Below, in pieces: positions 25,413-34,365 of a stretch of 64,000 nucleotides of DNA (its first letter is position 1; every line of letters starts with the position of its first letter). The notes below the pieces were generated by a model. It was not told where the DNA came from. It made no database searches and saw only the letters and a program-made list of their open reading frames with translations. Made by a program: the position numbers and the translations under genes. Source of the stretch: Spirosoma montaniterrae (lineage in GTDB: Bacteria > Bacteroidota > Bacteroidia > Cytophagales > Spirosomataceae); contig NZ_CP014263.1 of the NCBI RefSeq assembly GCF_001988955.1, positions 2,604,001 through 2,668,000 of the forward strand, in the 5' to 3' direction.

Positions 25413-25985
25413 ATGCTTTCTCTGCCTTTCCCCCTTATACTGGCGTCCGGGTCGCCCCGCCGAAAACAACTCATGACCGACGCCGGGTTTACGTTCACTA
25501 TCGAAACGCGCCCGACCGATGAAACTTTTCCCGACACTATGCCCGCCGATGCTGTGGCTGAATACCTCGCCTGCCAGAAAGCCGATCAGTTTCGGCCCGA
25601 TCTCGGCCAGCGGATTGTGCTTTGCGCCGATACCGTGGTGATTGTCGATGAGCAGATTCTGAACAAACCGCAGAACGAAGCCGACGCTCACCGAATGTTG
25701 CGGCTGCTGTCGGGCCGAACGCATCGGGTTCGCACGGGCGTTGCCATTCTGTCGCCCGGTGGCTTAACCTCGTTCACCGACGAAACGCTGGTGCAGTTCG
25801 CGCACCTGACCGACGACGAAATCAGCTACTACATCCGCCAATGCAAACCCTTCGACAAAGCCGGTTCATATGGCGCACAGGATTTTATCGGGCTGGTCGG
25901 CATCGAGCGGCTCGACGGTTCGTTTTACACCGTTATGGGCCTACCCACGCACCGGGTATATCAGGCATTGAAGGGTTTGTTGTAG
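25413..25985 (+). CDS. Maf-family nucleotide pyrophosphatase
   Basis: 190 residues, full length. Signatures LASGSPRRKQLM (phosphate-binding loop), RPTDETFP, LCADTVVIVDEQILNKPQNE (metal-binding Asp), MLRLLSGRTHRVRTGVAI, and DKAGSYGAQD. Maf proteins hydrolyse non-canonical or modified nucleoside triphosphates (dTTP/UTP or m7GTP-like substrates) and affect septation. The TAG stop at 25983-25985 is the first TAG of a family A repeat; the protein ends HRVYQALKGLL, a normal C-terminus. Confidence 0.95.
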   Translation: MLSLPFPLILASGSPRRKQLMTDAGFTFTIETRPTDETFPDTMPADAVAEYLACQKADQFRPDLGQRIVLCADTVVIVDEQILNKPQNEADAHRMLRLLSGRTHRVRTGVAILSPGGLTSFTDETLVQFAHLTDDEISYYIRQCKPFDKAGSYGAQDFIGLVGIERLDGSFYTVMGLPTHRVYQALKGLL

Positions 25986-26187
25986 AGACGCGACCCTTCG
26001 CGTCTCAGCACCCGGCAGGTATTGTAAGCGACCCTGTCCGGCAGGTATGGCAAGTGACCTCTTCGCGTCTCAGCGTCTGGTAGGCCCGTACTCAAATGGG
26101 TTTACAATAACCTGCCGGGTGCCGAGACGCGAAGGGGGTGCTTGCCATGCCTGCCGGGTGCCGAGACGCGAAGGGTCGCGTCTCTAC
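25982..26187. repeat. Family A palindromic repeat, copy 4 (206 bp)
   Basis: Begins GTAGAGACGCGACCCTTCGC and ends with its inverse (...GCGAAGGGTCGCGTCTCTAC at 26187). Internal units CACCCGGCAGGTATTG / AACCTGCCGGGTG are repeated and inverted, giving a long nested palindrome between the convergent Maf and CBM20-like genes. This is the GACGCG subtype, unlike the GACGCAA subtype at 5197 and 21251. The TAG at 25983 is the Maf stop. Confidence 0.85.
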
Positions 26188-26192
26188 GGGGG

Positions 26193-26672
26193 TCAATCCC
26201 CGCACGTTCCGGTGTTGCGGAAATTCTGGATGGTGATTTTGAATTCTTTGCCAGCAGCTTCACTTACCGTAATGGTGCGGTTGGTGGGCAATTCTTCACA
26301 TTTATCGTTTTTTTCGACGTATTTCCACCCATCGGCGTTATCGCTCGCGCTGGCGTTGCGAACTACTTTGTATTCGAGATTGCCGGTCGTGGGCAGGGCC
26401 GACACGGGCACGTCGGCTACGTAGGCCCCGCTGCTGTTTTTCTTCAGTTCAAACGAACTGCTCTTTTTGGGGTCCCAACTGGCGGTGCTGAAGTTGCCCG
26501 CTAAACTTAGTTTGTCATCGGCTTTGACCGACGACGGCACCGTGGCCGTGATGCGCACGTTGGTTGTGGCAATGGCGTTGGGATCGGTGGCAGGCGTTGG
26601 ATCACTCGAACTTTTGGTGCAGCCAACCAGCACGACGGCTGTCAGCGCAATCATAGAGAAGACCTGTTTCAT
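26193..26672 (-). CDS. Lipoprotein with CBM20-like (starch-binding) domain
   Basis: 159 residues. Lipobox LVGC at about residue 18, then a Ser/Thr/Pro linker (SSSDPTPATDPN). The rest reads like a single CBM20-type beta-sandwich: VRITATVPSSVKADDKLSLA, GNFSTASWDPKKSSSFELKK, LEYKVVRN, DGWKYVEKNDKCEELPTNRT. The W...EYK...NR pattern fits starch-binding domains, though it is divergent. It is divergent from the T9SS alpha-amylase gene, supporting a role in holding alpha-glucan at the cell surface. Other immunoglobulin-like folds cannot be excluded. Confidence 0.6.
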   Translation of the reverse strand: MKQVFSMIALTAVVLVGCTKSSSDPTPATDPNAIATTNVRITATVPSSVKADDKLSLAGNFSTASWDPKKSSSFELKKNSSGAYVADVPVSALPTTGNLEYKVVRNASASDNADGWKYVEKNDKCEELPTNRTITVSEAAGKEFKITIQNFRNTGTCGD

Positions 26673-26704
26673 TGATAATCAACTTTTTAACGTTACTGTA
26701 ATTC

Positions 26705-26735
26705 CAAAAATACGAACAAAATCAGCTTTATTCAA
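26705..26735 (-). promoter_or_regulatory. Promoter of the CBM20-like lipoprotein gene
   Basis: Minus strand: TTG (complement of 26733-26735), 20 nt, TATTTTTG (complement of 26705-26712). Fits the Bacteroidota consensus; predicted leader is about 25 nt before the ATG at 26672. Confidence 0.65.
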
Positions 26736-26835
26736 CGAAACGTTCAATTCTTTCTAACATATAAAATATTATTATGGAAAGTGATACATCTACGCACAAA
26801 CCTGTTACTTTGTGGCTTAGCATTTTCAGTAACCA

Positions 26836-29661
26836 ATGACACGTCGCTACATCCTTCTCTATTGTTTGCTGGGTTTCATGTCGGAGCTTCTGGCTCAGGC
26901 TGTTACAACCTTGCCCGCTTTTCCAACCGCCGACGCCGAGATCACGCTGGTCTTCGACGTCAAGCAAGCTAAAGACACGCGTGCTCAGGGACTGCTGGGC
27001 AAAACCAGCGACGTATTTCTCTGGTCGGGAGCGGGGTCTACCGCTACGGGCGATGCCTTCCAGTTTCAACCGGCGGGGCAAACCAACTTTAGCGCACCAT
27101 TTGAGCCGGGCCGCATGACATCGCTTGGCAACGACCGCTGGCAGATTAAACTTGTGCCGCGCACGTACTTTGGCGTACCGGCCAACACGCCCATTCGGCG
27201 GCTGGGCGTGCTGCTCAAAAGTGGCGATGGCCGGGCGCAAACCGAAGACTTTTTTGTGACCATTTACGATGCCGGTCTGAACATAACCCGGCTGGCTCCG
27301 GCGCAGAAAAACCTATTCGTTGAACCTAATGCCACGTTGCCGGTTCGCTACCGGGTGTCGCAGCGGGCAACTCTCTCGCTTACTGTCGATGGGCAGGCCG
27401 TTAACCCAACCACCGAAAGTGATACCATCCGGGCCGACCTGCCCACGGGTAGTGAGCCGGGCGTTCGCAAAACGGTTATTTTACGAGCTACCACGTCATC
27501 GCTACCGATACAGTCGGTTGCTGACACGTTTTTCTTTACCGTTCGGCCCCAGCCAACCATTGCGCCATTACCTAATGGCGTGCGCGATGGCGTCAACTAC
27601 GTGGGCGGCACCCGCAACGACGCCACGACAACACTGGTGCTCTATGCACCGAAGAAGAACTTTGTGTATGCAATTGGTGAGTTCAATAACTGGACACCCG
27701 GCCCGCAGTATTTGATGAACCGCACCCCCGACGGCGACCGCTACTGGCTGACACTGACGGGATTGCAACCGGGCCGCGAGGTGGCCTATCAGTACTGGGT
27801 CGATGGTAGCCTTGCCGTGGCCGACCCCTACGCCGAGAAAATTCTGGACCCCAACAACGACAAATTTATTCCGGCCACGACCTATCCAAACCTGAAACCG
27901 TATCCAGCGGGAGCCACGGGGATTGTGTCGGTATTCCAGCCAAACCAATCGTCTTACGTCTGGCAAAGCAATGTGCTGCCTGCCCGGCCCACCACGGGCG
28001 AGATTGTGTATGAACTGTTGGTACGCGATTTCTCAGCCGCCCGTACTTATCAGGCCGTTATCGACAGTTTGCCCTACCTGAAACGACTCGGCGTTACGAC
28101 CATCGAACTGATGCCGATTATGGAGTTTGCAGGTAACGATTCGTGGGGCTACAACCCGATTTTTTTCTTTGCGCCCGACAAAGCTTACGGTACCAAAAAC
28201 GACCTGAAGCGATTCATCGACGTCTGCCATCAGAACAATATCAAGGTTGTTCTCGACATGGTGCTGAACCAGGCCGACTTTGAGTTTCCCTACGTAAAAC
28301 TTTACTGGGATGGCACAAAACCCACTGCCGACAGCCCGTTTTTCAACCCGCAGGCCACGCACCCGTTCAGCGTTTTTTTCGATTTCAACCACGAAAGCCC
28401 AGCCACGCAGGCATTTGTTGAACGCGTAAACCGCTACTGGCTGACCGAATACCGCTTCGATGGCTTCCGGTTCGACCTGTCTAAAGGCTTCACGCAGAAA
28501 AATACGGGTGGTGACGTATCGGCCTGGAGTGCCTACGACGCCAGCCGAATCGCTATCTGGAAACGAATTTATGGGCAGTTAACGGCTGTAAACCCCAACG
28601 GCCTGTACATACTCGAACACTTTGCCGAGAATCGCGAAGAGCAGGAATTAGCCGAATTAGGGTTCCTGATGTGGGGCAACGAGAACGGCGGTTTCCGTAA
28701 TTCGATCAAAGGCTTTACGGCCAACATTGGCGGTATTTCGTACAAACAGCGGGGCTGGAGCAAGCCCAATTTGCTGGGCTATGCCGAGAGTCACGACGAA
28801 GAACGGTTGGTCTATGACGCCGTAACGAATGGCCGCACAGAAGGGTCGTACAACGTAAAATCGCTACCTACGGCTCTCGAACGGGCCAAACTGGCTGCGG
28901 CATTTTTACTGGCTGTACCCGGCCCCCGGCTCATCTGGCAGTTTGGCGAATTAGGCTACGATATTTCTATCAACCAGAACGGGCGCACGGGCGCGAAACC
29001 CATCAAGTGGGACTATTATCAGGATGCCAATCGGCTGAAACTGTTCAACGTATATAAAAACCTGATCGAGTTAAAGAAGACCGTTCCGGCATTCAGCACA
29101 GCCAATTTCACGGCGGATATGAGTGGTATTGTGAAGCAGCTAACGCTAACCGATGCCAGCAATACAATCTATTTGATTGGTAATTTCGACGCCGTTGCTC
29201 AATTGGTAGAAGCGGCTTTTCCTACGCCGGGGACGTGGTACGATTATTTTACCGGTCAGCCCGTTACGGTCGCGAATCCGAAAGCGCGGATTGTTCTGCA
29301 ACCGGGCGAATTTCACCTGTTTTCGAGCCAGAAACTCCCCATCCCCGAAGCCAATTTAGTGCCGTGGACAGCCGCAATTACACTCGTTACGGCCAACGAG
29401 CCACACGCAGCGGGTCAACTGATCGTATCGCCGAATCCGGCTGATTCTGAACTTCATATCGACCTGCGAAGCGCGTACCGGGGCGCGGTTCTATTCAGCT
29501 TGCGCGACGGTAACGGGCGTAGCATCCGCAGCCTGCGCGTTCAGAAAAACACTGACCAACTCAGGCACACGCTCGATGTGGCCGAATTAGCTACAGGACT
29601 ATACATTCTGCACGTACAGCAGGGCAACCAGCAAACCACAGCCAAAGTGCTGAAACGATAA
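26836..29661 (+). CDS. Secreted GH13 alpha-amylase with E-set/CBM48-like and T9SS C-terminal domains
   Basis: 941 residues. Signal peptide (to about LLAQ); N-terminal beta-sandwich domains (about 25-250); a CBM48/E-set domain (NFVYAIGEFNNWTPG, about 275-355); GH13 barrel from TGEIVYELLVRDFS. Catalytic residues: nucleophile Asp547 (GFRFDLSKGF), acid/base Glu594 (ILEHFAEN), stabiliser Asp654 (ESHDEER). The last 80 residues are a type IX secretion sorting domain (LIVSPNPADSELHID ... GLYILHVQQG ... KVLKR), so the enzyme should be exported to the surface or outside. It hydrolyses alpha-1,4-glucan. It ends directly in front of a family B repeat and the second GH13 gene. Confidence 0.92.
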   Translation: MTRRYILLYCLLGFMSELLAQAVTTLPAFPTADAEITLVFDVKQAKDTRAQGLLGKTSDVFLWSGAGSTATGDAFQFQPAGQTNFSAPFEPGRMTSLGNDRWQIKLVPRTYFGVPANTPIRRLGVLLKSGDGRAQTEDFFVTIYDAGLNITRLAPAQKNLFVEPNATLPVRYRVSQRATLSLTVDGQAVNPTTESDTIRADLPTGSEPGVRKTVILRATTSSLPIQSVADTFFFTVRPQPTIAPLPNGVRDGVNYVGGTRNDATTTLVLYAPKKNFVYAIGEFNNWTPGPQYLMNRTPDGDRYWLTLTGLQPGREVAYQYWVDGSLAVADPYAEKILDPNNDKFIPATTYPNLKPYPAGATGIVSVFQPNQSSYVWQSNVLPARPTTGEIVYELLVRDFSAARTYQAVIDSLPYLKRLGVTTIELMPIMEFAGNDSWGYNPIFFFAPDKAYGTKNDLKRFIDVCHQNNIKVVLDMVLNQADFEFPYVKLYWDGTKPTADSPFFNPQATHPFSVFFDFNHESPATQAFVERVNRYWLTEYRFDGFRFDLSKGFTQKNTGGDVSAWSAYDASRIAIWKRIYGQLTAVNPNGLYILEHFAENREEQELAELGFLMWGNENGGFRNSIKGFTANIGGISYKQRGWSKPNLLGYAESHDEERLVYDAVTNGRTEGSYNVKSLPTALERAKLAAAFLLAVPGPRLIWQFGELGYDISINQNGRTGAKPIKWDYYQDANRLKLFNVYKNLIELKKTVPAFSTANFTADMSGIVKQLTLTDASNTIYLIGNFDAVAQLVEAAFPTPGTWYDYFTGQPVTVANPKARIVLQPGEFHLFSSQKLPIPEANLVPWTAAITLVTANEPHAAGQLIVSPNPADSELHIDLRSAYRGAVLFSLRDGNGRSIRSLRVQKNTDQLRHTLDVAELATGLYILHVQQGNQQTTAKVLKR

Positions 29662-29663
29662 TG

Positions 29664-29812
29664 GAACACGGATTGTACCGGTACGCCGGAGCGGGATGTT
29701 ACGGATTAACACAGATTCTGTGTAAAACCCACAGCAAAAAATCTGTGTTAATCCGTAACATCCGTATAATCTGTCCGGGCCGACGCTTCGGTTCCCCTTT
29801 AAATCCGTGTTC
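29664..29812. repeat. Family B palindromic repeat, copy 3 (nested)
   Basis: Outer arms GAACACGGATT (29664-29674) and AATCCGTGTTC (29802-29812); inner perfect 22-bp arms at 29696-29717 and 29740-29761 (ATGTTACGGATTAACACAGA..). It occupies the entire gap between the two alpha-amylase genes, beginning 2 nt after the first stop. The GTG start of the second amylase (29807) falls inside its right outer arm. Confidence 0.88.
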
Positions 29813-31315
29813 AATCCAGTATTACCCCTCGGCCACACTGGCGTTCATTATGAAATTTTTGTCCGCTCCTTTGCCGACTCCAACGGCGACGGTATCGGCG
29901 ATCTCAACGGCGTCACCAATAATCTTGATTATTTACAGGATTTGGGCATTTCGGCCATTTGGCTCATGCCCATTAACCCCTCACCCAGCTACCACAAATA
30001 CGACATCACCGACTACTACGGCATCGACCCCGAATACGGTACACTCGATGATTTTCGGCGGTTGGTGAACGAAGCCCACAAGCGCGGCATTGCGGTTTTG
30101 ATGGATTTGGTACTGCACCACACCAGCATCGAACACCCGTGGTTCAAAGACGCCAGCCGGGGGCCGCAAAGCCAGTACTGGAACTACTACAAATGGCTCA
30201 CACCCGCCGAAATCAAAGCCCGTAACCTCGCAACCCGCGACATTACGGCTGATTCCAGCGAACGCAATCCGTGGCATGAGGTGCCGGGCAGCACGTTCCC
30301 CGAACGCTACTACGGCATGTTCTGGAAAGGTATGCCCGACCTTAATTTCGACCACCCGCCCGTGCGCGATGCGTTCGTAGACGTCGCCAGATTCTGGCTG
30401 ACCGATGTGGGCGTCGATGGGTTCCGGCTCGATGCGGCCCGGCACCTCTACCGCGAATCTGAAGAGCCCAAAAACCATCAGTTCTGGGAAGAATTCCGGC
30501 AACGCATCAAAGCATTCAAGCCCGACGTTCACCTGATTGGCGAAGTCTGGACCCGCCCGACAAAGGTGGCTCCGTATTACCGGGGGCTGCACGCTACGTT
30601 TAATTTCGACTTCGCGCTGTCGTTGTACGAGGTGATTCGGCGGGAAGACGATACCGAAGATTTGATTGAGTTGCTCGCCTTCGTGCAGGGAACTTATGGG
30701 CAGGTGAACCCCAACTTCGTGGATGCGCTGATTCTGTCGAACCACGATCAGGAACGTATCGGCAGCATTTTGAAAGGCAACACTGACAAGCTGAAAGTGG
30801 CCGCTAACCTGCTGCTAACGCTACCCGGCAATCCGTATCTGTACTACGGCGAGGAAATCGGAATGCTTGGCCGCAAACCCGACGAACACATCCGTGAGCC
30901 GTTTCTCTGGCACATCCGCGACAAAGACAAACAGCGCACCCGCTGGCAACGGGGCCGGTACAGCACCAGCCGCAGCATTCGTCCGCTGGCCTTACAACAG
31001 CAGGATAATGATTCGCTCTTCTGCCATTACAAACGCCTGATTCAGTTCCGCAACGGCCACCCCGTGCTGAACGATAACCTCAGCCGTATCGAACAAACGG
31101 GCATCCGGCAGCGGGGCATCCTATCGTTCATCCGGCAGTCGGCCAGTGGGCAGCGTGTGCTGGTGGTGCAGAACCTGACGGCGCAACCCATCACGGTTGT
31201 GTTCTCTCCCGACGAAAGCTGGTGTCGCTGTATCGTGTTCTCCACCGTCGAGGGGGCCGTTTACGAAGATGGTCAGGTGACAGTGCCGGGCTTTGCGGGT
31301 GTGGTGGTGGAGTAA
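29807..31315 (+). CDS. GH13 alpha-amylase (no signal peptide visible)
   Basis: 502 residues from GTG 29807, the only usual start codon in frame after the upstream stop at 29756. GH13 core begins at once (GVHYEIFVRSFADSNGDGIG). Catalytic residues: Asp209 (GFRLDAARH), Glu246 (LIGEVWTRP), Asp314 (LSNHDQER). A C-terminal beta domain follows (RGILSFIRQSASGQRVLVVQ). The enzyme should act on maltooligosaccharides or starch. With no signal peptide it would be cytoplasmic, or the true 5' end was altered by the repeat that fills the upstream gap: the start codon lies in the repeat arm. Confidence 0.88.
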   Translation: MFNPVLPLGHTGVHYEIFVRSFADSNGDGIGDLNGVTNNLDYLQDLGISAIWLMPINPSPSYHKYDITDYYGIDPEYGTLDDFRRLVNEAHKRGIAVLMDLVLHHTSIEHPWFKDASRGPQSQYWNYYKWLTPAEIKARNLATRDITADSSERNPWHEVPGSTFPERYYGMFWKGMPDLNFDHPPVRDAFVDVARFWLTDVGVDGFRLDAARHLYRESEEPKNHQFWEEFRQRIKAFKPDVHLIGEVWTRPTKVAPYYRGLHATFNFDFALSLYEVIRREDDTEDLIELLAFVQGTYGQVNPNFVDALILSNHDQERIGSILKGNTDKLKVAANLLLTLPGNPYLYYGEEIGMLGRKPDEHIREPFLWHIRDKDKQRTRWQRGRYSTSRSIRPLALQQQDNDSLFCHYKRLIQFRNGHPVLNDNLSRIEQTGIRQRGILSFIRQSASGQRVLVVQNLTAQPITVVFSPDESWCRCIVFSTVEGAVYEDGQVTVPGFAGVVVE

Positions 31316-31316
31316 A

Positions 31317-31356
31317 TTTCGATAAGGGGCCGAATTAATTCGGCCCCTTATCGAAA
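31317..31356. terminator. Perfect 40-bp palindrome after alpha-amylase gene, overlapping the pyrB promoter
   Basis: 31317-31356 is its own reverse complement over all 40 bases (18-bp arms around TTAA; core GGGGCCGAATTAATTCGGCC). It begins 1 nt after the amylase stop and may terminate that transcript, but no T-run follows. Its right arm contains the -33 position of the pyrB promoter, so it may instead, or also, be a regulatory site. Confidence 0.7.
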
Positions 31357-31369
31357 CGCCCTATCTTTG
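31339..31369 (+). promoter_or_regulatory. Probable pyrB promoter
   Basis: TTCG (31339-31342, near-match to TTTG), 19 nt, TATCTTTG (31362-31369, exact TAnnTTTG). Expected start point near 31376, about 18 nt before the ATG at 31394. The TTG in frame at 31367 is part of this -7 element and so is not the translation start. Confidence 0.65.
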
Positions 31370-31393
31370 CCCAATCTTTCTGCGTTCGCACAC

Positions 31394-32332
31394 ATGGCCC
31401 AACCGACCCCTCGTACTGCCCTCAGTGTCCGCCATCTGGTGGGCATTAAAGACCTGACCGAGACCGATATTAACCTGATTCTCGACACGGCTACTCAGTT
31501 TAAAGAAGTCATCAACCGGCCCATCAAAAAAGTCCCGTCACTACGCGACGTGACCATTGCCAACGTTTTTTTCGAGAATTCGACCCGCACCCGGCTTTCG
31601 TTTGAACTGGCCGAAAAACGACTTTCTGCTGACGTGGTGAACTTCTCGGCGTCGGGATCATCGGTGAAAAAAGGCGAAACGCTGCTCGATACCGTCAATA
31701 ACATTCTGGCAATGAAGGTCGATATGGTGGTGATGCGGCACAGCAGTCCCGGTGCACCCCACTACCTGACAAAGCATATCAAAGCCAACGTGGTCAACGC
31801 GGGCGACGGCACCCATGAACACCCCACGCAAGCCCTTTTGGACTCGTTCTCTATCCGCGAAAAACTCGGCGACATAGCGGGTAAACGCATCGCGATCATC
31901 GGCGACATTACCCACTCACGGGTGGCTTTGTCGAACATTTTCTGTCTGCAAAAACAGGGGGCCGAGGTGATGGTTTGCGGCCCTAAAACGCTGATACCGA
32001 AATACATCGAGAGCCTCGGTGTACGCGTGGGCCACAACGTCCGCGAAGCCCTCGCCTGGTGCGACGTTGCCAACGTATTGCGGATTCAGTTAGAGCGGCA
32101 GCAGATCAAGTATTTTCCGTCGCTGCGGGAGTATTCGCTGTATTTCGGTATCTCGAAGCAGATGCTCGACGAGTTGGACCGGCCCATTGTGCTGATGCAC
32201 CCCGGCCCCATCAACCGGGGCGTTGAGCTAACCTCCGATGCCGCCGACTCGCCCCACAGCATCATTCTCGATCAGGTCGAAAACGGCGTAGCGGTCCGTA
32301 TGGCCGTGTTGTATCTGCTGGCGCAGTTGTAG
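31394..32332 (+). CDS. pyrB: Aspartate carbamoyltransferase, catalytic chain
   Basis: 312 residues from ATG 31394 ([17 protein letters not shown]). It joins carbamoyl phosphate and aspartate in pyrimidine synthesis, in the cytoplasm. Landmarks: carbamoyl-phosphate loop [29 protein letters not shown] (Lys of the 80s loop), [13 protein letters not shown], and [14 protein letters not shown] in the aspartate domain. Length is normal. No pyrI regulatory chain lies beside it. An upstream TTG would extend it by nine residues but lies in the -7 promoter element. Confidence 0.97.
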   Translation: MAQPTPRTALSVRHLVGIKDLTETDINLILDTATQFKEVINRPIKKVPSLRDVTIANVFFENSTRTRLSFELAEKRLSADVVNFSASGSSVKKGETLLDTVNNILAMKVDMVVMRHSSPGAPHYLTKHIKANVVNAGDGTHEHPTQALLDSFSIREKLGDIAGKRIAIIGDITHSRVALSNIFCLQKQGAEVMVCGPKTLIPKYIESLGVRVGHNVREALAWCDVANVLRIQLERQQIKYFPSLREYSLYFGISKQMLDELDRPIVLMHPGPINRGVELTSDAADSPHSIILDQVENGVAVRMAVLYLLAQL

Positions 32333-32393
32333 CGTAGCTTTCGCCCTCCTTTTGCTTTTCTGCGTAACGAATTCCCTAACACATTTCCGTTGT

Positions 32394-34298
32394 ATGAAAA
32401 ACCGTTACGCAGGCGCGTTCGCGCTGTTTTTACTGTTGGGTATGGCCCGTTTCGCCCACGCCCAAACCCCGCTCAATGCTGCCGAGGTGCTGCAACAGCT
32501 TGAGCAAATTGCCATTATCGAACAAAAAGTGATGATGCCGATGCGCGATGGCGTTCGGCTTGCAACCGATATTTACCGGCCTAAGACCGACGGGCGCGTA
32601 CCGATTATCTTCTCCAAAACGCCTTACAACTTCAACAACTGGGGCGATGGTGAACAACGCGCCAACAACTACCAAACCGCGCTCGATGCCGTGAAACGGG
32701 GCTATGCCTACGTGGTGCAGAACGAACGCGGCAAATTCTTCTCCGAAGGCGAGTGGGACATTCTCGGCTCGCCAACCACCGACGGCTACGACGCGTTTTC
32801 GTGGATGGCGAAGCAACCCTGGAGCAACGGCAAAATCGGAACACTGGGCTGTTCGTCAACGGCTGAGTGGCAGATGGCCGTAGCCGCGCTCGACCATCCG
32901 GCCCATGCCGCGATGGTGGCGCAGGGTTTTGGCGCAGGCGTTGGGCGCGTGGGTGGGTTTATGGAACAGGGCAACTGGTATCGGGGCGGGGCGCAGCAGA
33001 TGCTGTTCACAGCCTGGCTCTACGGTACGCAGGTCGATGCGATGGCTCGGCCTGTTTTCCCGAAAGCCGCTACGTCGGAAGACCTGGCGCGGGTGTCGCG
33101 CTTCTACGACCTCGCCCCCGAAATGCCCAAAGTCGATTGGGCGCAGGGCTTGCGGCATCTGCCCGTGCAGGACATTATCAAGAACGCGAACGGCCAACGT
33201 GGGGTGTACGACAAAATGATTGTCCGCAAGCCCAACGACCCCGACTGGTATAAAGGGGGGCTGTATCACGACAACATGCCGTTTGGTGTACCGAGTTTCT
33301 GGTTCGCGTCGTGGTACGACGTTTCGACCGGCCCCAACCTCGCGCTGTTCAATCACGTTCGGAAAAATGCGGTCGATGAAGCCACCCGCAACGCCCAGTA
33401 CCTTGTGATTGCGCCCACGCTGCACTGTGCCTACAAACGCGCTACGGCCAACACCGTCGTGGGCGAACGTAGCGTGGGCGATGCGCGGCTGAACTACGAC
33501 GACCTGACCTACGGCTGGTTCGACTATTTTCTGAAAGGCGAAACGGCTAAAGACCCCGCCAAAATGCCCCGCGTTCGGTACTATACGATGGGTAGCAACA
33601 AGTGGCAAACGTCGGAGACCTGGCCCCCCGCCAACGCACAGATGACCACGTATTACCTCAGTAGCGGAGGCCGCGCCAATAGTCTCTACGGCGACGGTAA
33701 ATTACTCGCCACACCCCCCGCTGCCACCGAAAAACCCGACGCCTTTACCTATGACCCGGCCTTTCCGGTCCCGTCGTATGGCGGCAACGTTTGCTGTACG
33801 GGCAATGCCGTGCAGGGCGGAGCCTTCGATCAGCATCAGATGGAAACCCGGCAGGATATTTTAGTCTATACCACCGAGCCGTTTGCCGAGGGCGTTGAAC
33901 TGTCGGGCAATATTGAAACTACGCTTTACGTAGCGTCCGACGCTAAAGACACCGACTTTACGGTGAAGTTGGTGGACGTCTATCCCGACGGACGGGCGTA
34001 TAATTTGGATGAAACCATCCTCCGCGCCCGCTATCGCGAAGGGTTCGACAAAGCGGTGATGATGGAGAAAGGCAAGGTTTATAAGCTGACACTCAGCCCA
34101 ATGGCGACGAGCAACTTCTTCGCGCCCGGCCACCGCATTCGCATCGAAGTGTCGAGCAGCAACTTCCCGCGTTTCGAGCGCAACCTCAACACGGGCGGCA
34201 ACAACTACGACGAAACCAAAGGCATAGTGGCGCACAATCAGGTGTTTCACACGGCCAAATACCCGTCGCAGGTGCGGTTGCCGCTTGTCAGGAAGTAG
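32394..34298 (+). CDS. Exported CocE/NonD-family (S15-like) acyl hydrolase
   Basis: 634 residues from ATG 32394, which opens a signal peptide ([20 protein letters not shown] then AHAQ). Alpha/beta-hydrolase part: [18 protein letters not shown], nucleophile Ser in [17 protein letters not shown], a helical cap, and a late APTLHCAY His. The C-terminal jelly-roll (X-Pro dipeptidyl-peptidase C domain) has [23 protein letters not shown] and [18 protein letters not shown]. The family includes cocaine esterase, glutaryl-7-ACA acylase and alpha-amino-acid ester hydrolase; a periplasmic peptide or ester substrate is likely but not identifiable. Confidence 0.88.
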   Translation: MKNRYAGAFALFLLLGMARFAHAQTPLNAAEVLQQLEQIAIIEQKVMMPMRDGVRLATDIYRPKTDGRVPIIFSKTPYNFNNWGDGEQRANNYQTALDAVKRGYAYVVQNERGKFFSEGEWDILGSPTTDGYDAFSWMAKQPWSNGKIGTLGCSSTAEWQMAVAALDHPAHAAMVAQGFGAGVGRVGGFMEQGNWYRGGAQQMLFTAWLYGTQVDAMARPVFPKAATSEDLARVSRFYDLAPEMPKVDWAQGLRHLPVQDIIKNANGQRGVYDKMIVRKPNDPDWYKGGLYHDNMPFGVPSFWFASWYDVSTGPNLALFNHVRKNAVDEATRNAQYLVIAPTLHCAYKRATANTVVGERSVGDARLNYDDLTYGWFDYFLKGETAKDPAKMPRVRYYTMGSNKWQTSETWPPANAQMTTYYLSSGGRANSLYGDGKLLATPPAATEKPDAFTYDPAFPVPSYGGNVCCTGNAVQGGAFDQHQMETRQDILVYTTEPFAEGVELSGNIETTLYVASDAKDTDFTVKLVDVYPDGRAYNLDETILRARYREGFDKAVMMEKGKVYKLTLSPMATSNFFAPGHRIRIEVSSSNFPRFERNLNTGGNNYDETKGIVAHNQVFHTAKYPSQVRLPLVRK

Positions 34299-34341
34299 TA
34301 TTGTTTACTGGATAAAGAACCGTAAACCACCCAATTTTCGT

Positions 34342-34349
34342 TATATTTG
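34342..34349 (+). promoter_or_regulatory. -7 element before the Uma2 gene
   Basis: TATATTTG is an exact TAnnTTTG match 17 nt before the ATG at 34366. No convincing -33 TTG at 19-21 nt upstream, so this is only a partial promoter call. Confidence 0.45.
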
Positions 34350-34365
34350 AGAAAACGACAGTAAG

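Noticed and set aside
31367..31393. TTG start for pyrB
   Set aside because: The TTG is within the -7 promoter element TATCTTTG; ATG at 31394 gives the normal N-terminus.
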